Below are positions 28,416-37,161 of a stretch of 64,000 nt of DNA, one piece after another. The translations under genes and the position numbers were made by a program. Position 1 is the first letter of the stretch; every line of letters starts with the position of its first letter. The DNA comes from an uncultured Actinomycetes bacterium (lineage in GTDB: Bacteria; Actinomycetota; CADDZG01; WHSQ01). The DNA lies in assembly GCA_937863385.1 (NCBI GenBank), contig CALMBW010000020.1, positions 186,001 through 250,000 of the forward strand. The letters run 5' to 3'. The notes beneath the pieces were generated by a model. It was not told where the DNA came from. It made no database searches and was given only the letters and a program-made list of their open reading frames with translations.

Positions 28416-29246
28416 ATGGCTCAGCCGGCGATCCGCCCCATCCAGTGCTCAACCGGGCCCTTCTGGGCGTATGAGTTGAGCAACGCCATGGACGCCTTGG
28501 CCGACGCCGGTTTCCAAGAGATCGAGGTCATGGTGACCCGCGATCCGGTGACTCAGAAGCCCGACATCCCCTTGAAGCTTGCCCAAGAGAGGGGCCTGCG
28601 GATCGCCTCGGTTCACGCCCCCTTCCTGGTCATCACCAAGACCGTCTGGGGCCTCGATCCCATCGGAAAGATCAAGCGGTGTGCGGACTACTGCCGGGAG
28701 GTCGGTGCCGACTCGATGATCGTCCACCCCCCCTACCTGTGGGAACGAGCGTTCGCCGACTGGTGCACCAACCAAGCCGAAGCTTTCACCGCAGAAACCG
28801 GCGTGAAGGTTGCGGTCGAGACCATGTACCCAAAGTGGGTAGCGGGCCGGAAGGTCCGTGCCTACCGGTGGCTCGAAGCCCAGGCCCTGGTCGATTCCTG
28901 CCATCACGTTGCTCTGGACACGAGCCATCTGACGGTCTCTCGCCAAGACATCTTGAAGGCGTACAAGGTCCTGGCGCCCAAGCTCGAACACATCCATCTG
29001 TCGGACAACGCAGGTGATGGCCGCGACGGTCACCTCGAACTGGAACAAGGCGTGCTTCCGATAGAAAGGTTCCTGGAGGATCTCCGTCGTAGTAACTACG
29101 CTGGAGCGATCTCGTTGGAGGTATCGGTGCGCCGCTATATCGAACGCCCCAAGGAACTGGTGCAGATGCTTACCCGAAGCAGGGAGTACGTCGAACAGCG
29201 ATTGACCAAGAGCGCGAAGGTGCCGAAAGGCCTTCCTCGCAAGTAG
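28416..29246 (+). CDS. Sugar phosphate isomerase/epimerase-like TIM barrel protein
   Basis: 276 residues of the AP-endonuclease-2/xylose-isomerase-like barrel family. Metal-ligand segments are visible: SVHAPF, MIVHPPY, VAVETMYP, ALDTSHL and HIHLSD. Its relative in Mycobacterium (Rv0498, by memory) also lies near proC and hem genes, so it belongs to the conserved backbone. The substrate is unknown. A GTG at 28398 is an alternative start. Confidence 0.8.
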   Translation: MAQPAIRPIQCSTGPFWAYELSNAMDALADAGFQEIEVMVTRDPVTQKPDIPLKLAQERGLRIASVHAPFLVITKTVWGLDPIGKIKRCADYCREVGADSMIVHPPYLWERAFADWCTNQAEAFTAETGVKVAVETMYPKWVAGRKVRAYRWLEAQALVDSCHHVALDTSHLTVSRQDILKAYKVLAPKLEHIHLSDNAGDGRDGHLELEQGVLPIERFLEDLRRSNYAGAISLEVSVRRYIERPKELVQMLTRSREYVEQRLTKSAKVPKGLPRK

Positions 29247-29272
29247 GAATCTGACACAGGGAGCCGGAGCCG

Positions 29273-29650
29273 ATGGACGTCAAAGTGATGGTGGTTGATG
29301 ACACCGACCATGTCTTGAACATGCTCGTGGACATGCTCGAGCTGGACGGATTCGATGTCGTTGGGAAGGCATCGACGGGCCAGCAGGCCATCGAGCTTGC
29401 CAAGGCCACCGAGCCCGACGTGATCGTCATGGACTACAAGATGCCCGGCATGGACGGGCTAACCGCCGCCCGCAGTATCAAGCAAGACCGCCCCGAACAA
29501 CCGATCATCATCTACACCGCCTACCTCGATCCAACCCTCGAAACCGAAGCCCGAGAGGCGGGGGTCGCTCTGACCATCGGCAAGGTAGAGGGCCTCAACC
29601 AGCTCGAACGTCACATCAACGAGCTGTGCCGTGACCTGAAAGGCTCGTAG
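29273..29650 (+). CDS. Single-domain response regulator (CheY-like)
   Basis: 125 residues: one receiver domain with the acidic pair in VVDDTD, the phosphoacceptor Asp in VIVMDYKMPGMDG, Thr in YTAY and the conserved Lys in IGKVEG. There is no output domain, so it would act by protein contact. GGAG precedes the ATG. The partner histidine kinase is not in the window. Confidence 0.88.
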   Translation: MDVKVMVVDDTDHVLNMLVDMLELDGFDVVGKASTGQQAIELAKATEPDVIVMDYKMPGMDGLTAARSIKQDRPEQPIIIYTAYLDPTLETEAREAGVALTIGKVEGLNQLERHINELCRDLKGS

Positions 29651-29671
29651 AGCCACTATCCTGCCTCCGAC

Positions 29672-29767
29672 ATGAGACGCAACACCATCTACGCGATCGC
29701 CCTGCTCCTGGCGGCCATCGCTATCGCCGGCACCATCGCCGTGATCCGGATGTACGGACTTCGCTAG
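29672..29767 (+). CDS. 31-residue single-helix membrane peptide
   Basis: The frame encodes a basic start (MRRN), one long hydrophobic helix rich in Ala and Ile, and a short basic end (RMYGLR). It starts 22 bases after the response-regulator stop, in the same direction. The composition strongly suggests a real membrane peptide, but nothing fixes its role and the ribosome site is weak. Confidence 0.4.
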   Translation: MRRNTIYAIALLLAAIAIAGTIAVIRMYGLR

Positions 29768-29805
29768 CGGCCCGCCCTGCCCGGCTGTACGTGCTACGAG
29801 AGGCT

Positions 29806-30876
29806 CTAGAAGAACGCCCCTCCGCGCTTGTTGAGGTTCGCGTAGAGCATCTGCTGGATGGTGTCGCGCACGCGATCCGACTGATCGAAGACGTACATCG
29901 GATCCTCGGCCGCATCCTCCGGGTGGTCATCCATCGGGATCGGCTCGCCGAACTCGATCACCCAACGCGACCTCAGCGGAAGTAGCCCGAGGGGACCGAG
30001 GGCCGGGAAGGTCGGCGTGATGGGGAAGTACGGGAAACCGAAGACCTTGGCGAGAAGCTTGGCGTTGAAGATCATCGGGTAGGCCTCTTCGGCCCCCACG
30101 ATCGCCACGGGGATGATCGGCGTCTTGGTGCGAAGCGCCAACTCGACGTATCCGCCCCGGCCGAAACGCTGCAGCTTGTAACGCTCGCTCCAACCCTTGC
30201 CGACACCCTTATAGCCCTCGGGAAAAACCCCGATCAGCTCACCACGCCGGATCAGCTCATAAGCATCTTCATCACAAGCCACAACGTTGCCGGACTTGCG
30301 AGCGAGGGGGCCGATGAGCGGCATCCTCCACACGAGATCCGCCCCCACGTTTCGAACCAGGCGTCGTTGTGCGTGCTCGGTTGCCACCGCGTACTGCACC
30401 ATGACGGCATCGAGTGGGATCGTTCCGGAATGATTGCAGATCAGCAACGCCGCGCCCGTTGCGGGGATGCGGTCGATCCCCAGCGTGCGGACCCGGAAGT
30501 AGGTCTCATAGAGAGGCTTGACTAGCGGCATCAGCACTTCACGCGAGAGCTGTTCGTCGTACCCGAAGTCGTCGACGGGGTAATCGCCCGAGATGCGCCG
30601 TCGCAAAAACTCCTCGATGCCGAGCGGGTCTGGCTGCTGGCGATCACGGACGATGCCGCGGCTGGATGAGCGAGCCGAAGGGTGCTGAGAGCGCTCGTTG
30701 CTCTGAGTCTTGGCATGAACCGAGCAGTAGCCATCTGCAGAGACCGCGTCCTTCTTACAGGGCTTTCCTTCCTTGGTGACCGCACGACAACGTGGGATCG
30801 CACGTGTCTCGGCCTGAGGTTTCACCGACCGCCTGTCTCGTCCTTCGATCGGGATGATCTCTGCTTCGCCCATCAC
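29806..30876 (-). CDS. Lysophospholipid acyltransferase (PlsC family) with N-terminal Cys/His zinc motif
   Basis: 356 residues. The acyltransferase domain (about 125-340) has NHSGTIPLD in place of the usual NHxxxxD motif and FPEG as its second motif, as in the Rv0502-type subfamily. The N-terminus carries CRAVTKEGKPC and YCSVH, a small Cys3-His zinc-binding pattern like DUF5763 modules. It overlaps the epimerase gene by four bases. In Mycobacterium the same two families are neighbours. Confidence 0.83.
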   Translation of the reverse strand: MMGEAEIIPIEGRDRRSVKPQAETRAIPRCRAVTKEGKPCKKDAVSADGYCSVHAKTQSNERSQHPSARSSSRGIVRDRQQPDPLGIEEFLRRRISGDYPVDDFGYDEQLSREVLMPLVKPLYETYFRVRTLGIDRIPATGAALLICNHSGTIPLDAVMVQYAVATEHAQRRLVRNVGADLVWRMPLIGPLARKSGNVVACDEDAYELIRRGELIGVFPEGYKGVGKGWSERYKLQRFGRGGYVELALRTKTPIIPVAIVGAEEAYPMIFNAKLLAKVFGFPYFPITPTFPALGPLGLLPLRSRWVIEFGEPIPMDDHPEDAAEDPMYVFDQSDRVRDTIQQMLYANLNKRGGAFF

Positions 30877-31922
30877 ACCTTCTCCCGGTCTGCCCGCTGC
30901 TTCAGGTACTCGAACAACTCACGCTCCCATGTGGGGTGCGCATCAGGTTCACTGATCTGATCTTCGAGCCGGAACTCTTTGAAATCACGTAGCACTCCCA
31001 AGGTGTCGTACTTGGGTTCGAACCCCAGCTTCGCGCGTGCCCGTTCGATCGAGACCACCCGCCCGAACAGGATCAGTGCCAACTGGTCGGTCGGGAAATC
31101 GATCAGCCCGAACCGCCGCAATAGTCCGGCAGTCGTTTGGGCTGCCGGCAGCAACAGAGGCGCCGGAGGTTTGCCCAAGAGACGAACGGCCTGAGAGAGG
31201 TAGACGACACCTTCACTCGATATGTTGAAGATGCCCGACACGTCCTTCATCACGGCCAGACACAGGGCCTCGACGGCGTCCTCCTCGTGCAAGAGCTGCA
31301 GGCGAGGGTCGAACCCAAGCGCCATCGGGATGACCGGCAGCGACAGATAGTTGGTCATCGACGTACGCACCGTTGGACCCACGACATTCTGGGTGCGAAG
31401 GATCGTCAACCTCACGTCCTCGCGACGGCGGCCGAAGTCGCGGACGTACTGTTCGGCCTCAGCGCAGTCCTTGCCGTATCCGACAAGGTCTGCTTCTCGG
31501 GAGGCGTAGTCCTCGGGGATCACCGATGGTTCGCCAGGCCGGTGCCCGTAGATCGCTGCAGACGACTTGACCACGACGTTACGCATGCGGTCGGCGCGTT
31601 GTGCAGCTGCCAACAGCTGCATCGTGCCGATCACGTTGTTCTCCTTCATCTGGCTGCGGCCACCCAGAACCGCGGGGCTCGAGCCGATGTTGGTGTGTAC
31701 GAGTGTGTCGACCTTGGTTGCTTCGAGCACGCGCGCGATCATCGGGTTTCGGATGTCTGCACGAACGAACTCGAGTCCCTTGATCGGGATGGGCGGCTCT
31801 TCCAGATCGACGCCGACCAGGGCCTCGACGTTCGGGTCGTTCTCGAGACGCTTGGCCAAACGGAGCCCGAGGAACCGGGAGACTCCCGTGATCAAGATTC
31901 GCCGCTTGTTTTCCGTGGCCAT
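30873..31922 (-). CDS. NAD-dependent epimerase/dehydratase (extended SDR)
   Basis: 349 residues with the Rossmann motif ITGVSRFLG and an active-site Tyr in SSAAIYGH. The C-terminal substrate part is not diagnostic. AAGGTGG precedes the ATG at 31922; the open frame upstream of it overlaps the next gene and is not needed. It corresponds by order to Rv0501 (annotated galE2). The substrate is unknown. Confidence 0.83.
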   Translation of the reverse strand: MATENKRRILITGVSRFLGLRLAKRLENDPNVEALVGVDLEEPPIPIKGLEFVRADIRNPMIARVLEATKVDTLVHTNIGSSPAVLGGRSQMKENNVIGTMQLLAAAQRADRMRNVVVKSSAAIYGHRPGEPSVIPEDYASREADLVGYGKDCAEAEQYVRDFGRRREDVRLTILRTQNVVGPTVRTSMTNYLSLPVIPMALGFDPRLQLLHEEDAVEALCLAVMKDVSGIFNISSEGVVYLSQAVRLLGKPPAPLLLPAAQTTAGLLRRFGLIDFPTDQLALILFGRVVSIERARAKLGFEPKYDTLGVLRDFKEFRLEDQISEPDAHPTWERELFEYLKQRADREKV

Positions 31923-31947
31923 AGGCAGCCACCTTACTTGCCGGTGA

Positions 31948-32766
31948 TCAGGTCCCGAGCGGCCCCACGATGACGGTGGATCCGGCGACGGCACGGAGCC
32001 GGGCGGCCGCGTCGCCCTTGTTCACGGCCAATGAAAGGTGCTTGTAAGAATCCTCGACAAGCACGAACTCGCCGGCCTTGACGTCGGCGAACGACTTGCC
32101 CAGCGGGACGTGCAAACGCTGCCCCTCGAGTCTCACCTCTAGCTGCTCGCCTCCGTGCAAGGCGATCGCTTCGAGATGTCCGGTGTCGAAATTGAACTGC
32201 AGGTTGCCGAACCGATCTACCTGCAATACCTCCGCATGCAGGTGGTCATCGTGGATCCAGGCCTGCGGGATCTCGAAGTCCACCAGTTCGGATACGGGGA
32301 TCTCGGGCCCGAACTCGCCCGGGTCGACGCCGTTCGCGATGTGAGCCGCTCCGGGCGCAAAAACGTCTCTGCCCTGGAAGGTGCGTGACACCGGCGTCAG
32401 CATGAACCTCTCGTCGCTGATGTGGATGGCCCGCTTGATCCCACCACTCGCTCGGCATGCCGGCAGCAACAGGCCGTTGTCGGGGCCGATGTACATCTCG
32501 CCCCACCCGGTCTCGATCGCGACGGCCTTGCGTTGAGAACCGACGCTGGGATCCACGACCGCGAGATGGACCGCATCGGGTGTGTACCGCACGCTCTGCT
32601 CGAGGACGATCGCGCCGTGGCGGATGCTCTGGCGAAGGATGTTGTGGTGGAGATCGATCACACGCAGGTGTGGAGCGATGCGAAGCATCACCCCATGACA
32701 CACGCCCACGAACTCATCTTCGAGCCCATAGTCGGACAGGAAGGTGACGATCTCACGCCTCTTCAT
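31948..32766 (-). CDS. SAM hydroxide adenosyltransferase (DUF62 family)
   Basis: 272 residues of the SAM-hydrolase/fluorinase family: TFLSDYG at the N-terminus, VDPSVGS, PDNGLLLP, FQGRDVFAPGAAH and VDRFGNLQ. Family enzymes split S-adenosylmethionine with hydroxide to adenosine and methionine. Halogenating members are rare and carry an extra loop that I do not see. It lies 25 bases upstream of the epimerase start, in the same direction. Confidence 0.87.
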   Translation of the reverse strand: MKRREIVTFLSDYGLEDEFVGVCHGVMLRIAPHLRVIDLHHNILRQSIRHGAIVLEQSVRYTPDAVHLAVVDPSVGSQRKAVAIETGWGEMYIGPDNGLLLPACRASGGIKRAIHISDERFMLTPVSRTFQGRDVFAPGAAHIANGVDPGEFGPEIPVSELVDFEIPQAWIHDDHLHAEVLQVDRFGNLQFNFDTGHLEAIALHGGEQLEVRLEGQRLHVPLGKSFADVKAGEFVLVEDSYKHLSLAVNKGDAAARLRAVAGSTVIVGPLGT

Positions 32767-32866
32767 GGCTCTGCATACTAGTTTCCAGACAGGCTGAGTT
32801 CACCAACGCGTTTCCGTGTCAAGAAATGGTGGAATAGCCGCCGTATTCCGACACAGAAACGGGGGG

Positions 32867-32968
32867 CTATTTGCCTTGTTGGCGGCGCTGCCAGCGCGTC
32901 TTCTTGAGCATCTTGCGATGCTTCTTCTTACGCATCTTTTTGCGACGCTTCTTGATCAGAGACGGCAT
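32867..32968 (-). CDS. Ribosomal protein bS22 (AURKAIP1/COX24-type small basic protein)
   Basis: A 33-residue, extremely basic peptide with the pattern IKKRRKKMRKKKHRKMLKK and an RWQRR end, almost the same as the mycobacterial 30S protein bS22. AGAGG lies seven bases before the ATG. The neighbours (BldC-like gene upstream, epimerase downstream) match the Rv0500A-Rv0500B-Rv0501 order. It is a marker of Actinomycetota. Confidence 0.92.
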   Translation of the reverse strand: MPSLIKKRRKKMRKKKHRKMLKKTRWQRRQQGK

Positions 32969-32988
32969 TCCACTACCTCTTTCATCCG

Positions 32989-33885
32989 CTACTCGGAGCC
33001 GAACAGGTGCCGGAGATCCACGGGCCCCCTGGAACGTCCTGAGGTTTCGATCCTCATCGAACCCAGCCGCAGGCCCTTAACGCCTTCGGTCACAGGAGAG
33101 ATCATCCGGAGTATGTCTTCGGTGGCATCGTACTCCAGGACGCCGATGCCGACACACGTGCCGTTGCCATCCTCAAGCCCCGTGACCAGGTCATCTAGTA
33201 GCGCCAGGTCGAACTCCGGGGGCAGTGTCGGCATGAAAACGGTCGGCTTGACACGCCAGCGTGACGTCCCGGTAGCGAAGTAACGGGCGAACTGCTCCTC
33301 TCGGAACATGACCCGGTCATCGACCGAGCGAGGCATGGCCTCGTCGGGGACGTCACATTCGATGACGTTGGCGGGCGTGAAACGCTGGGCGATGCCCACG
33401 ACCGGTTCAAGCTCACCACCGCGCTCGAAGGCGACGATGTGATCGGGGTGGATCAGGTCCATCTTGAAGAACTTGAGGCTTTGGCCGTAGATGCCCGAGA
33501 CCAGGCTGGTGGTGTCGACGATCACCATCTCGGCCCCCTCGGCCTTGGCCCTGGCGGTCAGCTTGGCGGTATTGGTTACCAGCGGCAGCAGGTGACCCTT
33601 AGGGATGATCGTGCCCACGAAGCCCATGGCGTCGGCCTGAAACAGTCGCTCGTCTTCAAGGTCTTCCGGGCTCTCGATGCGCTTCATCCCTACGGTTGTC
33701 GGGGGGCCGATCGAGGATTGAACGGTGTCGGCGTCCACGATCGCGGTGGGGATCCCGGCCGAGATGCTACGTCTGGCCAGTTCGAGGCCGAAGCTGGTCT
33801 TGCCCGTGTCGATGTCTCCAAGCAAGAACACCACGCCGCGCTCATCGAGGAGCCTTGCGTAGGCATCCTCTAATGCAACGGTCAC
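32989..33885 (-). CDS. Clp1/Grc3-type polynucleotide 5'-hydroxyl kinase
   Basis: 298 residues. Walker A is GDIDTGKTSFG (about 23-33), and DADTVQSSIGPPTTVG follows the kinase pattern of the CLP1_P family. VDTTSLVSGIYG may be Walker B with the lid region after it. The C-terminal half is unassigned. Family members phosphorylate 5'-OH ends of RNA or DNA. In bacteria the substrate is generally unknown. Its place between bS22 and BldC-like genes hints at an RNA-related job (inference). Confidence 0.78.
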   Translation of the reverse strand: MTVALEDAYARLLDERGVVFLLGDIDTGKTSFGLELARRSISAGIPTAIVDADTVQSSIGPPTTVGMKRIESPEDLEDERLFQADAMGFVGTIIPKGHLLPLVTNTAKLTARAKAEGAEMVIVDTTSLVSGIYGQSLKFFKMDLIHPDHIVAFERGGELEPVVGIAQRFTPANVIECDVPDEAMPRSVDDRVMFREEQFARYFATGTSRWRVKPTVFMPTLPPEFDLALLDDLVTGLEDGNGTCVGIGVLEYDATEDILRMISPVTEGVKGLRLGSMRIETSGRSRGPVDLRHLFGSE

Positions 33886-33912
33886 TTAATCCTCCCTAGC
33901 GCATAAGACAAA

Positions 33913-33931
33913 GACCGCCGCAGGGGCGGTC
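33913..33931 (-). terminator. Terminator after the BldC-like gene
   Basis: Seven-base arms GACCGCC/GGCGGTC with a five-base loop are followed, on the minus strand, by a T-rich run (TTTGTCTT). It lies between the BldC-like and Clp1-like genes. Confidence 0.65.
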
Positions 33932-33952
33932 GACAGCAGAGAGCTCTAGGGA

Positions 33953-34171
33953 TCAGCCTGCGTCTGAGTAACGGGCTTCCAGGTATCGCTGAAGGTCGGC
34001 TTCTCGGATGCGGTAACCGCGCCCCACACGCACCGCAGGAAGTTGTCCGGACTTAACGAGTCGGTAGACCGTCATGTTGGAGACACGCAGCCTGCGCGCC
34101 ACCTCCGCAACGGTGGCGAAACTTGAAACGGACAGGCTCATATCGGCTGAAGTACCAGGGATCTCTGTCAT
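33953..34171 (-). CDS. BldC-like MerR-type helix-turn-helix protein
   Basis: 72 residues: a disordered start, then one winged-helix domain (FATVAEVARRLRVSNMTVYRL, followed by VGRGYRIREADL), as in BldC and excisionase-like proteins. BldC itself binds direct repeats to control development in Streptomyces. A promoter with TATACT ends close to the ATG at 34171, which supports this start and suggests an almost leaderless mRNA. The neighbour order matches Rv0500A. Confidence 0.87.
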   Translation of the reverse strand: MTEIPGTSADMSLSVSSFATVAEVARRLRVSNMTVYRLVKSGQLPAVRVGRGYRIREADLQRYLEARYSDAG

Positions 34172-34180
34172 CGCCGCAGC

Positions 34181-34210
34181 AGTATAGCAAGCGAAGAAAT
34201 CCCAGGTCAG
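34181..34210 (-). promoter_or_regulatory. Promoter of the BldC-like gene
   Basis: On the minus strand, CTGACC (-35, 34205-34210) and TATACT (-10, 34181-34186) are 18 bases apart. The expected start site lies two or three bases before the ATG. The -35 box overlaps the stop codon of the upstream gene. Confidence 0.6.
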
Positions 34211-35019
34211 AGCAGGTTCTCGTAGCCCTCGGGTAGCTCGGACCCGCTGATGATCGCGGTGAAGAGGTCCTCTATCGGCTCGTAGAGGGCGGGGGGACGG
34301 TTGTCATCCAAGGGAACTATCGAGACATCTTTGCCTTCGAGCCACGCGATCGCCAAGGCCGGGTCGTTGATGTCCATGATCGCGACGGTTGGTATCCCCC
34401 GCTCGATCGCGGCCCCCGCGAAACCGTGATCGCCGAGCACAACGTCGGGCAGGGGATCGGCTTCGAGAAGCGCTTCCATCGCCTCGGGTCCGTGCGTGTG
34501 CATCAACTGGCCCCAATCGGCAAGCAGCCCGACATTGCCGATGTAACGCACCTCGGCATAGCCCTTGCGGATGCCGTGGAGCCGCTCCTCTTCACGGGGG
34601 CGGATGACCTTGCCCCCGGCGCCTACATAGGCGTCGGCGATGCGCATGTACAACTCGATCATCCCGGTCGGGTGCCCCGTGCAGGCAAGCAAGGTGGAAC
34701 CCCGCCGCGCATGACCTGCAAGCACCCGGGCCGCGGCCACCACTCCGGCCACGGTCTTGATGGGGTCCATCGTGTCGTGCCCGGAGATATCTGCAAGGTC
34801 GTTGCTGCAGCCGGTCAGCTCGGACAAGGCATCCAGCGCCTCCTGGGGCGAATGCAGGGTCAGCCCGGTCAGCCCGAAACTCTTGTCGGGGTCACCTTCC
34901 ACACAGGCCCTCAGATTGCTGATGTTGTTATGCCGGGAATGGCTCTGATGGAGGCCACAGATACCGGCGGCCACCAGCGCATCGGCCAATTCGTTGGGAG
35001 AGGAAAGAACCATCGGCAT
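34207..35019 (-). CDS. Conserved actinobacterial protein, possible phosphatase
   Basis: About 270 residues with His-rich motifs (GLHQSHSRHNN, TGHPTG, HTHGPEA, GDHGFAG). Similar actinobacterial proteins are often labelled phosphatase, but I see no classical phosphatase signature, so the label is tentative. The ATG at 35019 is preferred; another lies at 35013. The downstream neighbour is the BldC-like gene. Confidence 0.6.
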   Translation of the reverse strand: MPMVLSSPNELADALVAAGICGLHQSHSRHNNISNLRACVEGDPDKSFGLTGLTLHSPQEALDALSELTGCSNDLADISGHDTMDPIKTVAGVVAAARVLAGHARRGSTLLACTGHPTGMIELYMRIADAYVGAGGKVIRPREEERLHGIRKGYAEVRYIGNVGLLADWGQLMHTHGPEAMEALLEADPLPDVVLGDHGFAGAAIERGIPTVAIMDINDPALAIAWLEGKDVSIVPLDDNRPPALYEPIEDLFTAIISGSELPEGYENLL

Positions 35020-35138
35020 CAACTGTAGGCGAAACGCCGGCCCCGGTTCTCTCGCTCCTCACCGGGGCGATGTTGGGGCCCCCGGCGAGGACAGCTCTTA
35101 GGATTCGATCGGCTCGCATCTACAAGGAGGTCCACCAT

Positions 35139-35903
35139 ATGGGTATCGAGATCTTTTCTCTCGAGGGCCGCAGGGCTCTTGTCACCGGAGCGTCGAGAGG
35201 CATCGGTCGCTCGATCGCGCTCGCATTCGCAGAGGCCGGAGCCGATGTGGCGGTAGCAGCGCGCACCGTCTCCGACCTCGAAACCCTCGCCAAGGAGATC
35301 GAGTCGCTCGGAAGACGTGCGGTCGTGATCGAGACCGACATCCGCAACCGCGACGCCATCCAGTCGATGGTGGACGCGGTAGTTGCCGAGTTCGGCGGAC
35401 TGGACATCATGGTCAACAACGCCGGCGGCTCCAACTTCATGTCGCCCTTGATCGCGATGCGACCCGAAGGTTGGGAAAAGATCCGCACGTTGAACTACGA
35501 CGCCGTCTTCCACGCTTGTCAGATCGGCGCCCAGGCGATGCTCGCTTCCGGAGGCGGTTCGATCATCAACATCTCTTCGGTCGCAGGTATCTCGGGTGCG
35601 CCGACGTTGTCGATGTACTCGGCGGCCAAGGGTGGAGTGCGCTTGTTCACCCAGGCCATCGCCAAAGAGCTTGCAGCATCTGGCGTGCGCGCCAACTGCA
35701 TCTCGCCGGGATGGATCGATACACCGCTGAACGACTGGATGACTTCAGACGAGAACACCTTGCGCGAGGCCGAGAAGATGATCCCGATGGGCCGCATCGG
35801 CAGACCCGAAGAGATCGTCGGAGCAGCCCTCTATCTTGCCAGCGACGCTTCGACGTTTACTACCGGAACCACTTTGGTGGTCGACGGCGGCCAGACCGCG
35901 TAA
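35139..35903 (+). CDS. Short-chain dehydrogenase/reductase (FabG-like)
   Basis: 254 residues of the classical SDR family: TGASRGIGRS (cofactor loop), NNAGG, the catalytic Ser in INISSVAG, and the YSAAK catalytic Tyr/Lys. The loop residues suggest NADP(H). The substrate is not predictable. AAGGAGG lies eight bases before the ATG, the strongest ribosome site in this part of the window. It stands alone between divergent and convergent neighbours. Confidence 0.9.
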   Translation: MGIEIFSLEGRRALVTGASRGIGRSIALAFAEAGADVAVAARTVSDLETLAKEIESLGRRAVVIETDIRNRDAIQSMVDAVVAEFGGLDIMVNNAGGSNFMSPLIAMRPEGWEKIRTLNYDAVFHACQIGAQAMLASGGGSIINISSVAGISGAPTLSMYSAAKGGVRLFTQAIAKELAASGVRANCISPGWIDTPLNDWMTSDENTLREAEKMIPMGRIGRPEEIVGAALYLASDASTFTTGTTLVVDGGQTA

Positions 35904-35925
35904 GCGCTATCGGGAACGGCACCAT

Positions 35926-37107
35926 TCACTGGGTACACGAGCCGGTCCCGGTGGGTTCGGTGCGTGAGGCTCCCCGGGTGACCTCGTCTTGGACCTCGTT
36001 TCCGGTAAGCGCATAGCCGATGTCACCATCGGTGGTAGAGGCTGCAAACACGACGCCGGCGACGCTGCCGTCGGGCAACACGAACGGCCCACCGCTGTCA
36101 CCTTGTCGCACGGGCGAGCGCAGTTCGTAGACCTCACGGGTCGTCTCGTTGCGTCCGTAGATGTCACGTCCCCTCGCAGGGTAGCTGCCCTGGACGGCGG
36201 CCCGCTTGGCGACCAACTGACCGTCCCTGTTGCCGGGATATCCCAGCGTTGCTCCACCGGAGCCACGATCGAGAACCTCAGTGATCAAGTTGAGCGGCTC
36301 GCCGGTCAGTCCGTCGGCTCGCACCACGGCAACGTCGGTCTTGGGATCGAACAGCACGACCGCGCCGATCACCTCGTTGCCATTCAGCTCCTGCACCGTC
36401 ACCTCGTTGCCGCCTGAGACCACATGGGCATTGGTGACGATCGAGTCGCCGTCGTAGATCCATCCGCTCCCTAGCTGTACCCCACCGCAGGCCTCCACCA
36501 GCAGGCGCACCGTCGAATCCTTCGCGGCGTTGTACGCGTCACGGGTATCGCCACGCGGAGGCAGATCCACGGGTTCGCTCAAGGTCGGCAAGCCCACGAA
36601 GACCTGCGGGAAACCAGAGGTGTTCAGGTACTGCTGCAGATAAGCCAGCAGATCGGGTGGTTCGGGGAAGACGGCGTTGGTGACTTCGAAGAAGCTGGAG
36701 CGTTGCAGGCCTTTGGCGAGCGACTTGGACGGGCCGTGGATCAACACCGACCCCAACAACCAGAACGACACGAACCAAACGACGACTCCGAACCCAGAGC
36801 CGACAGCCGAATCGATCCCGCCCAGGCCCGTCGATCGGGCGCGGTCTCCCAACCGATGACCGGCCAGGAAACCGATCGTCTGCCCGATCGTCACGAACAA
36901 CAGCACCGCCGATAGGGAGAAGAGGGCGCCCGAGACATCGCCCTTGTCTGTGAAAGCCGAAGCGATGCGGGGGCCGAGCGAGAGCCCCAGCAACAATCCG
37001 ATAAAGCCGCCACCGAGCTCGAAAACCTGCCCCAACAAACCTCGTCGCCAGCCACGCCACGCGGCCAATCCAGCGATGACCAGCACGATGAGATCGACCC
37101 AGTTCAT
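35926..37107 (-). CDS. marP: MarP-like membrane serine protease (CvpA domain + trypsin-like)
   Basis: 393 residues. Four N-terminal helices form a CvpA/colicin V production domain (about 1-115), followed by an extracytoplasmic trypsin-like protease with His in VTNAHVV, Asp in KTDVAVV and Ser in RQGDSGGPF. MarP (Rv3671c) protects Mycobacterium against acid and oxidative stress by cutting a peptidoglycan hydrolase. The layout here is the same. Confidence 0.9.
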   Translation of the reverse strand: MNWVDLIVLVIAGLAAWRGWRRGLLGQVFELGGGFIGLLLGLSLGPRIASAFTDKGDVSGALFSLSAVLLFVTIGQTIGFLAGHRLGDRARSTGLGGIDSAVGSGFGVVVWFVSFWLLGSVLIHGPSKSLAKGLQRSSFFEVTNAVFPEPPDLLAYLQQYLNTSGFPQVFVGLPTLSEPVDLPPRGDTRDAYNAAKDSTVRLLVEACGGVQLGSGWIYDGDSIVTNAHVVSGGNEVTVQELNGNEVIGAVVLFDPKTDVAVVRADGLTGEPLNLITEVLDRGSGGATLGYPGNRDGQLVAKRAAVQGSYPARGRDIYGRNETTREVYELRSPVRQGDSGGPFVLPDGSVAGVVFAASTTDGDIGYALTGNEVQDEVTRGASRTEPTGTGSCTQ

Positions 37108-37161
37108 AGCGCTCCGCTCAAAAAGCGTGATGGAGATCTGCGGCCCGGCACGACAGTGGGC

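Noticed and set aside
28204-28479. A GTG-started 91-codon frame before the isomerase gene
   Set aside because: It runs through the terminator hairpin and into the isomerase gene, has no ribosome site and its end is antithetical to normal composition; a structured leader explains the region better.
31013-31033. A GGGTTCGAACCCC string like a tRNA T-arm
   Set aside because: It lies inside the epimerase coding sequence (Leu-Gly-Phe-Glu-Pro), and no anticodon arm or acceptor stem can be built around it.
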